The notes under the pieces were generated by a model. The model worked only from the letters and a program-made list of their open reading frames with translations. It was not told the DNA's origin and did no database searches. From Acuticoccus sp965213555 (GTDB lineage Bacteria; Pseudomonadota; Alphaproteobacteria; Rhizobiales; Amorphaceae), in contig NZ_OZ243890.1 of NCBI RefSeq assembly GCF_965213555.1, positions 186,001-250,000 of the forward strand: a stretch of 64,000 bases of DNA. Direction: 5' to 3'. Made by a program: the position numbers and the translations under genes. Shown one piece after another: positions 33,680 to 43,276 of the stretch. Every line of letters starts with the position of its first letter. Position 1 is the first letter of the stretch.

Positions 33680-34204
33680 CGTTGGAACGCCTCGAGTGAG
33701 CGTAAACAAGGGTCGCCGAGCGCAAGGACGCCGAATCACAGTCGAAGACGGTGCTGCGACGCGGGCGCGGATCGGCGGCAACCGCAGTGCGCTCGAGGCA
33801 GCGACGCGCTGCGGGGCAGGCGCTCGTCGGCTGTCGATCCGCGCCGGAGACCAGCAAGCAATCGGCCCGCCCCCTTGCCTCGTCTGTTTGCCTCGTTTGT
33901 CGGGTCTGCGCCAGCGTTGGTGGTCGCGCGACCTCTGGTCGATGGCACCGGGGCCGATGGGCAACGGCTAAAGCACCCGCCCCACGACCGGTCGCCCTCC
34001 ATCCACAGGGACCTTGTCGTTGACGAACTGGCGCTTGGTCTCCCGCGGCGCCCCTTGCATCCTCTTCAGCAGCCTCGTCATGGCGCGCGAGCTGCCATCC
34101 GCGTGCCCCCTGACGCGGGCTTCGCGTGGCCTCGGCCGCGTCCCCATCAACGATCGGTCAAATCTCATCGGCTTTGGTCTGCCCTCGTTCACGCAGGGAG
34201 CGAC
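33680..34204. other. Non-coding region before IS5 remnant
   Basis: About 525 bases without a convincing gene. A minus-strand frame ending near 33968 contains LLKRMQGAPRETKRQF, but I cannot match it to a family. I see no tRNA fold. The right part may belong to the eroded insertion sequence that follows. Confidence 0.4.
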
Positions 34205-34953
34205 ATGGACCGGCACCATTTGAGCGACGCGATGTTGGGGGGCGATCATCCAGCCGTTCTTGCCGACGAAGGGGCGTGCCTCAGGTGGAGGACCGACGGG
34301 TGATCGACTGCATCCTCTGGCGGTTCCGGACCGGGTCGCCCTGGGGCGTGCCCGAGCGCTGCGGACCACGCACGACGCTTTACAACCGCTTCGTCCGATG
34401 GCGGGCGAAGGGCATCTGGGACCGCATCCTGGCCGCCGTAGCCGAAGCTTATGACGGGGACATCGTCATGATCGACGCCTCATGCGTGCGCGTCCATCAG
34501 CACGACGCCGCCTTGCAAAGGGGGGCGGGGACGAACGCTGCATGGGCCGTTCCCGCGGCGGCCTAACCGCGAAGATCAACGCCCTCGTCGATCCCGAGGG
34601 ACGACCCTTCGCCTCGCGCTGACGCGCGGACTGGCCGCGACGCACCGGCTGCCTCGGCCTGATCGACGGCCTCGCGCCAGCCTCCATCCTCATCGCCGAC
34701 CGGGCATAGGGAGCCAACGCGATCCGCGCGCACGCGAGCGGAGGCGGCGCGTGGGCCCCCATCCCGCCACGCGTGATCAGCAAGAACACGTTCGCCTTCA
34801 GCCGCCGCCTTTACCCCGAGCCAGCTCGTCGAGTGGTTCGTCAATCGGACCAAGAGCTTCCGCTGCATCGCCACGCGGTCCGATCGCCGGCCTGACAACG
34901 TCCGCGCCGCCATCACCCTTGCAGCGATCCGCACCTGGATCGCCGCGAAGTGA
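34205..34953 (+). pseudogene. IS5-family (IS427-like) transposase, multiply frameshifted
   Basis: Successive pieces of one transposase can be followed across frames. MDRHHLSDAM is at the start, ILWRFRTGSPW and TLYNRFVRWRAKGIWDRI come next, and VMIDASCVRVHQHDAALQR is the first catalytic region. Then follow LIDGLAPASILIADRA, a WAPIPPR stretch, KNTFAFSRRLY, and finally FVNRTKSFRCIATRSDRRPD. The last piece ends TWIAAK and a stop at 34951-34953. The order and spacing match IS5-type enzymes of about 250-270 residues. In-frame stops after ADRA and elsewhere and several shifts rule out function. Terminal inverted repeats were not identified. Confidence 0.85.
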
Positions 34954-35261
34954 GTCCGCGGCCCTGGGGACCTGACCAAAAAGGCTTGGCGTAGGCGCCC
35001 GACGAAGATCCGCACGGGATGGTTCGGAGGGCGGTTCGAGGGATGGGAACGGGTTAGGATCACCCGCGCCTTCGGCAGCGATGGACGGGCCTCCCCCCTG
35101 GCATGTCGTCCGGATAGGAGTGCCTTCGGCCCATCGTGATCTCCTTCGCAGATCGTCGGATCGAGGCGCGGACGCAGGCCAGCGCCGGCCGGACTTACAT
35201 CTGCAGCCGGCGGGGCGAAACGCCCCGTGGCGAGCGGGCGCGTGCGACTTATCTTTCTGAC
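34954..35261. other. Intergenic region before the VWA gene
   Basis: About 308 bases between the IS remnant and the VWA gene. A small hairpin (GGGGCG at 35212-35217 with CGCCCC at 35221-35226) lies 36 bases before the chosen start. No gene is apparent, although the VWA frame remains open back to 35136. Confidence 0.45.
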
Positions 35262-35987
35262 GTGAGCAAGGACAAGGTGCATACTCCCGCTCCGGCCGAG
35301 GGCCGCACGCCGGCAGCCTCGAGCCGCGGCGACATCGACGCGTTCCTGGCGCGGGCGCGCGCCACCGCGCCGCCGGTGAGCGGGCGCGGGCGGCTGATCT
35401 TCGCCCTCGACGCCACCATGAGCCGGCAGCCCACATGGGACCGCGCCTGCCAGGTCCAAGCGGGCATGTTCGCCGAGGCGGCCTCCGTCGGCGGGCTCGA
35501 CATCCAGCTCGTCTACTTCCGCGGGTTCCGCGAGTGCCGCGCCTCCAAGTGGGTGTCGGACGGCGGCCGGCTCGGTGAGCTGATGACCGGCATCACGTGC
35601 CGCGGCGGGCTCACCCAGATCCGCAAGGTGCTGGCGCGGGCCATCGAGGAGACTCGGAGGGCGCCCGTACAGGCCCTCGTCTACATCGGCGATGCCGTGG
35701 AGGAGGACATCGACCTCCTGTGCGACAGGGCCGGCGAGCTCGGCCTCCTCAAGGTGCCGATCTTCCTGTTCCAGGAGCGACGCGACCCCGCGGCCTCCCA
35801 GGCGTTCGCCGAGATGGCGCGGCTGTCCCGGGGCGCGCACCTCACCTTCGACGACGCGGCGGGCGGCGAGCTCGCGCGGCTCCTGAGGGCCGTCGCGGTC
35901 TACGCCGCCGGCGGCCGCAGGGCGCTCGCCGACCGCTCGCGAGGGGGGGATGGTGGAGCGCGACTGCTGCTCGAGAAGCTGTCGTGA
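35262..35987 (+). CDS. VWA-domain protein
   Basis: The 241-residue protein has a von Willebrand factor A-like fold. RLIFALDATMSRQPTWDRAC provides a partial metal-ion-dependent adhesion motif (DATMS in place of DxSxS). QLVYFRGFRECRAS and ALVYIGDAVEED follow as core strands. GTG 35262 is chosen because the conserved part begins soon after, but no clear ribosome site is visible, and an ATG at 35136 is in frame. The stop overlaps the start of the DnaJ-domain gene. The VWA and DnaJ-domain pair is common in Rhizobiales; its role is unknown. Confidence 0.78.
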   Translation: MSKDKVHTPAPAEGRTPAASSRGDIDAFLARARATAPPVSGRGRLIFALDATMSRQPTWDRACQVQAGMFAEAASVGGLDIQLVYFRGFRECRASKWVSDGGRLGELMTGITCRGGLTQIRKVLARAIEETRRAPVQALVYIGDAVEEDIDLLCDRAGELGLLKVPIFLFQERRDPAASQAFAEMARLSRGAHLTFDDAAGGELARLLRAVAVYAAGGRRALADRSRGGDGGARLLLEKLS

Positions 35988-36838
35988 TCGTCCTGCTGCT
36001 GCCCCTCATCGCGGGGCTGATCCTGCTGGTGGCGATGCTTGCCGCGGCGAGGTGGTTCGCCCACGCGAACCCCGCGACGCTCGCTCGCACGGTGCGCACC
36101 GGAGGCAGCGTCGGGCTGATCCTCGTCGGCCTCCTGCTCCTCCTGCGTGGGCAGTTGCTCCTCGGCGGCAGCCTGATCGCCGCCGGGCTCGGCCGACTGC
36201 GTGGGCACGCCCGAGGCACGGGGCCGTTCGGCGGTGCGGGACCGTTCGGCGGGGCAGGTCCGTTCGGCACCGGCGGACCCTTCGCCGGTCCGTTCGGCGG
36301 ATCGCCGCAGGGGGGCTTCGGCGGCGATCCACGCGCGCGCTCGGCCGGGCGAGCATCCTCGGTGCGCACCGCCTCGCTGGACGCGCGGCTCGACCACGAT
36401 AGTGGCGAGATGGACGCAACCGTGCGGCGCGGCCGCTTCGCCGGGCGCACGCTGGGGAGCCTGTCCCTTGCCGAGCTCTACGCGCTGCGGCGCGACCTTG
36501 CAGGGATCGGCGATGCGGGGGGGCGTGAGGAGGACAGCCTACTCCTCGTCGAGGCTTACCTCGACCGGCGCGAGCCCGGTTGGCGCGACGACGACGAGGC
36601 CGACGCGCACGCGCGGTCGCGTGGCGCGGGCGGCGCGGGCGGCGCGGACCCTGGCGGCGGCGCGATGGGCGAGGACGAGGCCTACGACGTGCTCGGCCTC
36701 GAGCGCGGCGCGTCCGAGGCCGAGGTGCGCGCAGCGCACCGCCGCTTGATGAAGCAGGTCCACCCCGACCAGGGCGGTTCCACGTTTCTGGCGGCCAAGC
36801 TCAATGAGGCCAAGGACGTCCTCGTGCGACGAAGGTGA
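35984..36838 (+). CDS. Membrane-anchored DnaJ-domain protein
   Basis: The 284-residue protein starts with two closely spaced hydrophobic segments (about 1-22 and 42-65). A Gly/Phe/Pro-rich linker with repeated GPFGGAGPFGG follows, then a middle region (LDHDSGEMDATVRRGRFAGR), and a C-terminal J domain whose HPD motif is in KQVHPDQGGS. This layout matches the TIM14/DjlA-like proteins of Rhizobiales, which put a J domain at the membrane to stimulate an Hsp70. The GTG start shares four bases with the VWA stop. No Hsp70 gene is in the window. Confidence 0.87.
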   Translation: MIVLLLPLIAGLILLVAMLAAARWFAHANPATLARTVRTGGSVGLILVGLLLLLRGQLLLGGSLIAAGLGRLRGHARGTGPFGGAGPFGGAGPFGTGGPFAGPFGGSPQGGFGGDPRARSAGRASSVRTASLDARLDHDSGEMDATVRRGRFAGRTLGSLSLAELYALRRDLAGIGDAGGREEDSLLLVEAYLDRREPGWRDDDEADAHARSRGAGGAGGADPGGGAMGEDEAYDVLGLERGASEAEVRAAHRRLMKQVHPDQGGSTFLAAKLNEAKDVLVRRR

Positions 36839-36906
36839 GGCAACGCTCATCGGTCCACTCGCAAATGGCGCAGGCCAGCGCGCCACTCATTAGGAGCGCC
36901 GGTGCG

Positions 36907-38778
36907 TTACATCGATACCGCCCAGCATGGTCGGTCGTGGTTAGCGAAGCGTTTGCATGCCGACTGGGCCTCCGCGCGGGTGCGGAAGCCCGCGAAGCGG
37001 GCGCGATAGAGCGTGCCCCTCGCCGTGGCGACGGGCAGGGTTACACGCGCACGCTTGCCCATGGCTGGCTCGGCGCGAGCGGCGGCGGCGAGGAGCCTGC
37101 GGGCTGCCGCCTCCGACGGCACGGCGCCGATCTGGATCTGCCACGGGCCGTCCGGCACCTGGGCCGTGGCTCGAACCGTGGCCGGTGTCGCTGCGGCGAC
37201 GGAGGGTGCTTCCGTCGGGCTTGCCGTCGCGTCGGCACGGGTCGCCGTCGCCGCGGTGCGATCCGCGGTGACGGAGCGCTCGCGCTTGGCCGCATGACCT
37301 CGTGGCGTTCGGACCGACTCGCGCAGGCGGCCAGCCACCGCCCGTCGCAGGAGCGGTTCCAGCGGGGCAAGGCTTGCTACCTCGTGCTCGCCGAGCACCC
37401 TCGGCGCCGAGCCCATGGCGATGATGGTGATCCCGCTCCTGGGTACCGTTGCACGCTCGATCGCGGCGACGAGTGGATCGTGCTCATCGGACGACCCGAA
37501 GGCCTCGAAGGCGTCGGCGAAGCGCGAACCGCCACCTGCTGCAGCGGAGGCTTCCCAGGCCGCACGCTCGAGCGCCGCGGCCTCGATCGGCTCGTCCCCC
37601 ATCGGATCCGCCGTGCGCACGGGCGCAGTCCGTCCGGCATCCGCGGCCTCGCGTCGTCCCACGTCGTACGCGTTGGGGAGCGCGGAGGGGGCTGGCCTCA
37701 CATCGCTCGGCTCGGCCAATGCGATGACCGCCCGCAGCGCGCCGGCGGCCACCGAGGGCGTCACGTCGAGGGCGTCCGCCCCGACCGCGGCGCGCGTCTC
37801 CGCCGCGAACGCCATGACGGAGGCGATGGGATCGCCCCCTCCGCGGGTGTCGAGGCGTGATGCGAAGCGCGTCGCAAGGGTCGGCCGGCGTCCGGGGATC
37901 GGCGGCCGGTCGGCATCGGACCACGCGGCGAAGGCCATCGGCGTGCCGCGCGAGGCCCGCGGCAGGTGGCGCTCGACCAGCTCGGTCATGTGGCTGTTGC
38001 GCGAGGCTCCCGTGCGCCCGCCCATGACGACGGCGACGATGTGGCGCCCGTCCCGCCGCACCGACGTGACGAGGTTGAAGCCGGAGGCGTGGATGTAGCC
38101 GGTCTTGATGCCGTCAACGCCCTTCACGCTGCCGAGCAACCGGTTGTGGTTCCCGAAGTGGCGGTTGGCGAACGTGAAGGTGCGCGTCTGGAACACCCCG
38201 TAGTATTGCGGAAAGTCGCGCTGGATCGCGATGCCGAGCTTTGCCATGTCCCGCGCGGTCGTCCTTTGCTCGCCGTGCGGCAGGCCGGAGGCGTTGCGGA
38301 ACGTCGTGCGGTTCATCCCAAGCCCGCGGGCGGTCTCGGTCATGCGCCGCGCGAAGGCGGGCTCCGAGCCCGACACGTTCTCCGCGATGGCCGCTGCGAC
38401 ATCGTTCGCCGACTTGGTCACGAGGGCCTTGATCGCGTCACGGACCTTGATCGTTCCCCCGGGTGGGATGCCGATCTTCGACGGGGGCCGCCCGCTGGCG
38501 TACTTCGACATCGTGAGGCGTGTGTCGAGGGAGAGGCGGCCTGCGGCGAGCTCGTCGAACACGATGTAGAGCGTCATCACCTTGGTGAGCGAGGCCGGGT
38601 AGCGCGGCGCGTCGGCCTGCTCCTCGTAGAGCGGCTTGCCGGCGATGACGTCGACGACCAGCCCGGCATACTTGGGGTTCGCGCTGGAGGGCGTGGCGAG
38701 CGCCAACGCACCGAGGAGGATGCCGAGGAGGATCGCGACGTAGCAGGGACGGCCGAACGGGGGAAGTTGGACGTGCAT
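36907..38778 (-). CDS. D-alanyl-D-alanine carboxypeptidase with SPOR domain
   Basis: This 623-residue protein combines a DD-carboxypeptidase domain and a septal-peptidoglycan-binding SPOR domain. After a signal peptide (about 1-33), SxxK is S63-K66 (SLTK), SxN is S123-N125 (SAN) and KTG is at 225-227. A low-complexity Ala-, Thr- and Pro-rich linker of about 300 residues follows, and the SPOR domain occupies about 545-623 (WQIQIGAVPSEAAARRLL, YRARFAGFRTRAEAQSACK). SPOR directs proteins to denuded glycan at the division site. The linker is the part that varies in this family. The start is ATG 38778. Confidence 0.92.
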   Translation of the reverse strand: MHVQLPPFGRPCYVAILLGILLGALALATPSSANPKYAGLVVDVIAGKPLYEEQADAPRYPASLTKVMTLYIVFDELAAGRLSLDTRLTMSKYASGRPPSKIGIPPGGTIKVRDAIKALVTKSANDVAAAIAENVSGSEPAFARRMTETARGLGMNRTTFRNASGLPHGEQRTTARDMAKLGIAIQRDFPQYYGVFQTRTFTFANRHFGNHNRLLGSVKGVDGIKTGYIHASGFNLVTSVRRDGRHIVAVVMGGRTGASRNSHMTELVERHLPRASRGTPMAFAAWSDADRPPIPGRRPTLATRFASRLDTRGGGDPIASVMAFAAETRAAVGADALDVTPSVAAGALRAVIALAEPSDVRPAPSALPNAYDVGRREAADAGRTAPVRTADPMGDEPIEAAALERAAWEASAAAGGGSRFADAFEAFGSSDEHDPLVAAIERATVPRSGITIIAMGSAPRVLGEHEVASLAPLEPLLRRAVAGRLRESVRTPRGHAAKRERSVTADRTAATATRADATASPTEAPSVAAATPATVRATAQVPDGPWQIQIGAVPSEAAARRLLAAAARAEPAMGKRARVTLPVATARGTLYRARFAGFRTRAEAQSACKRFANHDRPCWAVSM

Positions 38779-38963
38779 ACGGGCCTTCAGCGCTCCGGCA
38801 TCGGCAGGACGCCGCCGCCGGCAGGGATGACGAACACGCGTGCCAAGGTGCGCTCGCATGGGTTACGCCATGATCAACCGACCTGGTTAATCCGGTTGTA
38901 GGCGGGCCATCTGGATCGAAGCTTTCCACAACGCAAGGGTGTCCGGCTCGGCGGAGGGCCTCA

Positions 38964-39893
38964 GTGATTCCGTTGACCCCGATCCGCGGCAGCCCAGAGA
39001 CGCAGGCAGCGCTCGCGGCTGCCCTCGCAGCGGAGTTCCCCGACCGTGCCGGTGGACCCCACCGGATCCTGTCTGATGGATGGGACTGCCTCGCCGGCGA
39101 AGCCGAGGGTTGGATCGTGCGCGTGCCGCGCACCAAGGCCGCCTGTGAGCGGCTGCGCGGGGAGCCGGCGGCGGCGGCGCTGTTCGCTCGCCATGCGCCG
39201 CTCAGCGTCCCGGTTCTGACCTTGCGCGAATCACCGGTGCTTTACACGGTCCATCGCAGGGTCCCCGGCCGGCCCGTCGACCCCGCAAACTACGAGGCAT
39301 TCGACGATGCGTCCCGGGACCGGCTTGCCGACATCCTTGCGCGAACCTTCGCAGCGGCCCACGCCGTCCCCGCGAAGGAGGTCGCCGCAGCCGGCATCGG
39401 GCGCACGCCCCCATGGCCGGGCGCGGACGCGTTGTGGCAGGCGGTTCGACCGCGGCTCGAGGCGCCGCTCGCCGCACTCGCCGCCGACGTCATCGGCGAC
39501 GTCGCCGCACAGGCGCCCGATCGCGCGGTGTTCGGCCACTTCGACACCCATGGCTGGAACATGGCCTACGACGACGCTGCTCAGCGGCTCGTCGGGCTGT
39601 TCGACTTCGGCAACGCCGGGCTCGGGCCGCGGCATACCGACCTGTCCTACCCAAGCTTCGTGGCGCCCGATCTCACCCATCGCGTGGTCGTGCGCTACCG
39701 CGACATCACCGGAGTGCGCGTCGACCTCGACAGGGTGTTCGCGATCCACATCGTGCTGCGCCTTGTCGAGGTCGCCAAGGAGCGCGACGACGTGGCGACG
39801 CGGGTCTGGGCGCTGACCGACTGGGTGGCCGCGCTGGAGCGGCACCGGGCTCGCCTGGCAGCCCTCGGGCAAGGCACGAGGCCGATGGCTTGA
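38964..39893 (+). CDS. Aminoglycoside phosphotransferase-like kinase
   Basis: The 309-residue protein has the APH/choline-kinase fold. The catalytic loop HFDTHGWNMA carries the HxDxxxxN pattern and GLFDFGNAGLG provides the metal-binding Asp. EGWIVRVPRTKAA is the ATP-binding lysine region. Small molecules other than antibiotics are the usual substrates of chromosomal members, and I see no reason to predict drug resistance. GTG 38964 follows GGCGGAGGG. It stands alone between a DD-carboxypeptidase gene and clpS. Confidence 0.8.
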   Translation: MIPLTPIRGSPETQAALAAALAAEFPDRAGGPHRILSDGWDCLAGEAEGWIVRVPRTKAACERLRGEPAAAALFARHAPLSVPVLTLRESPVLYTVHRRVPGRPVDPANYEAFDDASRDRLADILARTFAAAHAVPAKEVAAAGIGRTPPWPGADALWQAVRPRLEAPLAALAADVIGDVAAQAPDRAVFGHFDTHGWNMAYDDAAQRLVGLFDFGNAGLGPRHTDLSYPSFVAPDLTHRVVVRYRDITGVRVDLDRVFAIHIVLRLVEVAKERDDVATRVWALTDWVAALERHRARLAALGQGTRPMA

Positions 39894-40095
39894 AGGCCGC
39901 ACGGGACCCGCCCGACCTTGGAAGCCCGGCACCGGCCTCGGCGCGGCTCCGCGTGGGCCTTACCAAGCATGCCTCGACGCTCCACATCCTCCGACGAGCG
40001 ACACGAGCGTGCCGCCGCGACGGCTCGCTGCGGGCCACGATCCTGCACCATGGCGCAGCTTGCGCGTAGAACCTCGACGTTTCAGGATGGCGCTC

Positions 40096-40530
40096 ATGAC
40101 CAGCGTACGGGACCAGGCGGCACCGCGACGTATGACCGGCTTCGATGCGGCGACAGTCGGACGGTTGGTGCGCGGGCCGGGCCGGGCCGGGCCGGACCGG
40201 GACACGGATAAGGACAGCGGGACCGGCGGCTCGGACGCTGGCACCCTGGTCGTCACCCGGCCGAAGCCCAAGACGAAGCGCCCGAACTTGTACCGGGTGC
40301 TCCTGCTCAACGACGACTACACGCCGATGGAGTTCGTCGTCCACGTCCTCGAGCGGTTCTTTCAGAAAAATCGGGAAGAAGCCACCCGTGTCATGCTACA
40401 CGTTCATCATCATGGCGTCGGCGAGTGTGGCGTCTACACCTACGAGGTCGCGGAGACCAAGGTGACGCAGGTGATGGACTTTGCCCGCAAGCATCAGCAT
40501 CCTCTCCAGTGCGTGATGGAGAAGAAGTGA
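40096..40530 (+). CDS. clpS: ClpS adaptor for N-end-rule degradation
   Basis: The 144-residue adaptor delivers proteins with destabilising N-terminal residues to ClpAP. The core runs from about residue 55: LYRVLLLNDDYTPMEFVVHV, FFQKNREEATRVM, HHHGVGECGVYTYEVAE and KHQHPLQCVMEK. It contains the substrate-binding Asn-Asp-Asp and the hydrophobic pocket residues. The start is uncertain among ATG 40087, 40096 and 40132, because the variable N-terminal tail is not conserved; AGGATGG before 40096 decided my choice. It lies ten bases before clpA, as expected for a functional pair. Confidence 0.93.
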   Translation: MTSVRDQAAPRRMTGFDAATVGRLVRGPGRAGPDRDTDKDSGTGGSDAGTLVVTRPKPKTKRPNLYRVLLLNDDYTPMEFVVHVLERFFQKNREEATRVMLHVHHHGVGECGVYTYEVAETKVTQVMDFARKHQHPLQCVMEKK

Positions 40531-40540
40531 GGAGCGAGTC

Positions 40541-42940
40541 GTGCCGTCATTCTCCCGCAGCCTAGAAAAGGCTTTGCACCAGGCGCTCGCCGCCGCCAAC
40601 GAACGTCGTCAGGAGTACGCGACGCTCGAACACCTCCTCCTCGCGTTGGTCGACGATCAGGACGCCGCGGCGGTGATGAAGGCCTGCAACATCGACCTCG
40701 ACCGGCTGCGACGCGAGCTCGCCGAGTACATCGATGCCGAGCTCGACAACCTCGTCGTCGATGGCGACGACGACTCCAAGCCCACCGCCTCGTTCCAGCG
40801 CGTGATCCAGCGCGCGGTGATCCACGTCCAATCCTCGGGCCGTGAGGAGGTGACCGGAGCCAACGTGCTCGTCGCCATCTTCGCCGAACGCGAGAGCCAC
40901 GCGGCATACTTCCTGCAGGAGCAGGAGATGACGCGCTACGACGCCGTCAACTACATCAGCCACGGGATCGCCAAGCGCGCGGGCAGCGGCTCCGACCGCA
41001 GCCGCGAGGCCGAGGAAGACATGCCGCAGGACGAAGGGTCCGGACCGAAGCGCAAGACCGACGCGCTCGAGGCCTACTGCATCAACCTCAATGAGAAGGC
41101 GAAGAAGGGGAAGGTCGACCCCCTCATCGGCCGGGACAACGAGGTGCGCCGCACCATTCAGGTCCTGTGCCGCCGCCAGAAGAACAACCCGCTGTTCGTG
41201 GGCGACCCCGGCGTCGGCAAGACGGCGATCGCCGAGGGACTCGCCAAGCGCATCGTCGAGAACGACGTGCCGGAGGTGCTCTACGGCTCGACCATCTTCG
41301 CCCTCGACATGGGCGCGCTCCTCGCCGGCACGCGCTACCGCGGCGACTTCGAGGAGCGCCTCAAGCAGGTGGTGAAGGAGATCGAGGAGTACCCCGGCGC
41401 CATCATGTTCATCGACGAGATCCACACCGTGATCGGTGCCGGGGCGACGTCGGGCGGCGCGATGGACGCCTCCAACCTGTTGAAGCCGGCGCTGTCCTCC
41501 GGCGCGATCAAGTGCATCGGCTCGACCACCTACAAAGAGTACCGCCAGTTCTTCGAGAAGGACCGTGCTTTGGTACGTCGCTTCCAGAAGATCGACGTGG
41601 CCGAGCCGAACGTCGAGGACGCGATCGAGATCCTGAAGGGTCTCAAGCCGCGCTACGAGGAGTTCCATCAGATCCGCTACACGAACGAGGCGATCAAGAC
41701 CGCCGTGGAGCTGTCCCACCGCTACATCAACGACCGTAAGCTGCCCGACAAGGCGATCGACGTCATCGACGAGACCGGCGCCTCGCAGATGCTGCTCGCG
41801 CCGGCCAAGCGCCGCAAGCAGGTGGGGGTGAAGGAGATCGAGGCGACGGTCGCCACGATGGCGCGTATCCCGCCGAAGTCCGTGTCGAAGGACGACGCGG
41901 AGGTGCTGCAGACCATCGAGACCAACCTGAAGCGCGTGGTCTACGGCCAGGAGGCGGCGATCGAGACGCTGTCGTCGGCCATCAAGCTGGCACGGGCGGG
42001 GCTGCGCGAACCCAACAAGCCCATCGGCTCCTACCTGTTCTCGGGCCCCACCGGGGTCGGCAAGACGGAGGTCGCGCGCCAGCTCGCCGAGCTCATGGGC
42101 GTCGAGCTCCTGCGCTTCGACATGTCCGAGTACATGGAGCGCCACACGGTCTCGCGGCTCATCGGCGCGCCTCCTGGCTACGTCGGCTTCGACCAGGGCG
42201 GTCTGCTGACGGACGGCGTCGACCAGCACCCGCACTGCGTGCTGCTGCTCGACGAGATCGAGAAGGCGCACCCGGACCTGTTCAACATCCTCCTGCAGGT
42301 CATGGACCACGGCAAGCTGACCGACCACAACGGCAAGAAGGTCGACTTCCGCAACGTCATCATCATCATGACGACGAACGCGGGCGCCGCCGACATGGCG
42401 AAGGCCCCCATCGGCTTCAACCGGGCGCGGCGCACCGGCGAGGACCAGGAGGCGATCAACCGCCTGTTCACCCCGGAGTTCCGCAACCGGCTCGACGCCA
42501 TCGTGCCGTTCAACCCGCTGCCGGCGGATGTCGTCCACCGCGTGGTGGAGAAGTTCGTCATGCAGCTCGAGGCCCAGCTCGCCGACCGCAACGTCACCTT
42601 CGAGCTGTCGGAGGAGTCCGTCGCGTTCCTCGCCGAAGAGGGGTACGACGAGAAGATGGGCGCCCGCCCGCTCGGCCGCGTCATCCAGGAGCAGATCAAG
42701 CGGCCGCTGGCCGACGAGGTCCTGTTCGGCGAGCTCAAGAAGGGCGGCACGGTCAAGGTCAGCGTCGAGACCGACGAGGAGGGCGTGCGCAAGCTCAAGC
42801 TCGAGGCGATCGCCGACCCCTCGGCGCCGTCGCGCACCCCCGGCGAGGACGACGAGCCGGACGACGACGACGCTCCCGACCCGGAGCCGACGTCCGGCCC
42901 CGGCTCCTCGCGCGTCCCCCGCGTCCCCCTGTCGAGCTGA
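40541..42940 (+). CDS. clpA: ATP-dependent Clp protease ATP-binding subunit ClpA
   Basis: The 799-residue AAA+ unfoldase feeds substrates to ClpP. It has the Clp N-domain (1 to about 145, ATLEHLLLAL). The first AAA domain has Walker A GDPGVGKTA and Walker B IMFIDEIH. The second has Walker A GPTGVGKTE and VLLLDEIEKAH, and carries the sensor regions. The C-terminal tail is acidic and Pro-rich (GEDDEPDDDD). The GTG start follows GAGGAGCGAG. It is cotranscribed with clpS. No clpP is present in the window. Confidence 0.96.
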   Translation: MPSFSRSLEKALHQALAAANERRQEYATLEHLLLALVDDQDAAAVMKACNIDLDRLRRELAEYIDAELDNLVVDGDDDSKPTASFQRVIQRAVIHVQSSGREEVTGANVLVAIFAERESHAAYFLQEQEMTRYDAVNYISHGIAKRAGSGSDRSREAEEDMPQDEGSGPKRKTDALEAYCINLNEKAKKGKVDPLIGRDNEVRRTIQVLCRRQKNNPLFVGDPGVGKTAIAEGLAKRIVENDVPEVLYGSTIFALDMGALLAGTRYRGDFEERLKQVVKEIEEYPGAIMFIDEIHTVIGAGATSGGAMDASNLLKPALSSGAIKCIGSTTYKEYRQFFEKDRALVRRFQKIDVAEPNVEDAIEILKGLKPRYEEFHQIRYTNEAIKTAVELSHRYINDRKLPDKAIDVIDETGASQMLLAPAKRRKQVGVKEIEATVATMARIPPKSVSKDDAEVLQTIETNLKRVVYGQEAAIETLSSAIKLARAGLREPNKPIGSYLFSGPTGVGKTEVARQLAELMGVELLRFDMSEYMERHTVSRLIGAPPGYVGFDQGGLLTDGVDQHPHCVLLLDEIEKAHPDLFNILLQVMDHGKLTDHNGKKVDFRNVIIIMTTNAGAADMAKAPIGFNRARRTGEDQEAINRLFTPEFRNRLDAIVPFNPLPADVVHRVVEKFVMQLEAQLADRNVTFELSEESVAFLAEEGYDEKMGARPLGRVIQEQIKRPLADEVLFGELKKGGTVKVSVETDEEGVRKLKLEAIADPSAPSRTPGEDDEPDDDDAPDPEPTSGPGSSRVPRVPLSS

Positions 42941-43276
42941 CGCCGACCCTACCCCGATTGTGATGGCTCACAGCGTCCGCGGCTGATCGCGCGCCGATGC
43001 TGTGAACCACCGGCGTCGTCGGGAGCTGACGCGAGCCGCTCGTCGGGTCGACCGGCGCGCGTGTCGCCAGCATCCCGTGTCCTCTAGCGTCGCGTGTGGC
43101 GCGGGAGTGACGAGGCGGTGCGGCGACAGGCACTTGCGCGTCGCGCGCACGCTGTTCCCTTGCGCCGGGGGAGGTTGCGGACGCAGAATCGAGCCTGCGC
43201 ATCCCGGCAGCGTCGCACGGGGCGCCTTCCGCTCGCCGGGCGCGGCGGTCCCGGCGACGCGGTGCAGACGGGTGCG
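42941..43276. other. Intergenic region clpA-azlC
   Basis: These 336 bases hold the possible stem-loop and otherwise no gene or clear promoter that I can support. Long open frames here are products of base composition. Confidence 0.5.
42965..43008 (+). terminator. Possible stem-loop after clpA
   Basis: GGCTCACAGC (42965-42974) can pair with GCTGTGAACC (42999-43008) with one mismatch and a 24-base loop. It lies 24 bases after the clpA stop and has no T-run, so support is weak. Confidence 0.3.

Noticed and set aside
38964..39893. APH-like kinase as an antibiotic resistance gene
   Set aside because: The fold is shared by many metabolic kinases; nothing in the sequence or context supports drug modification.
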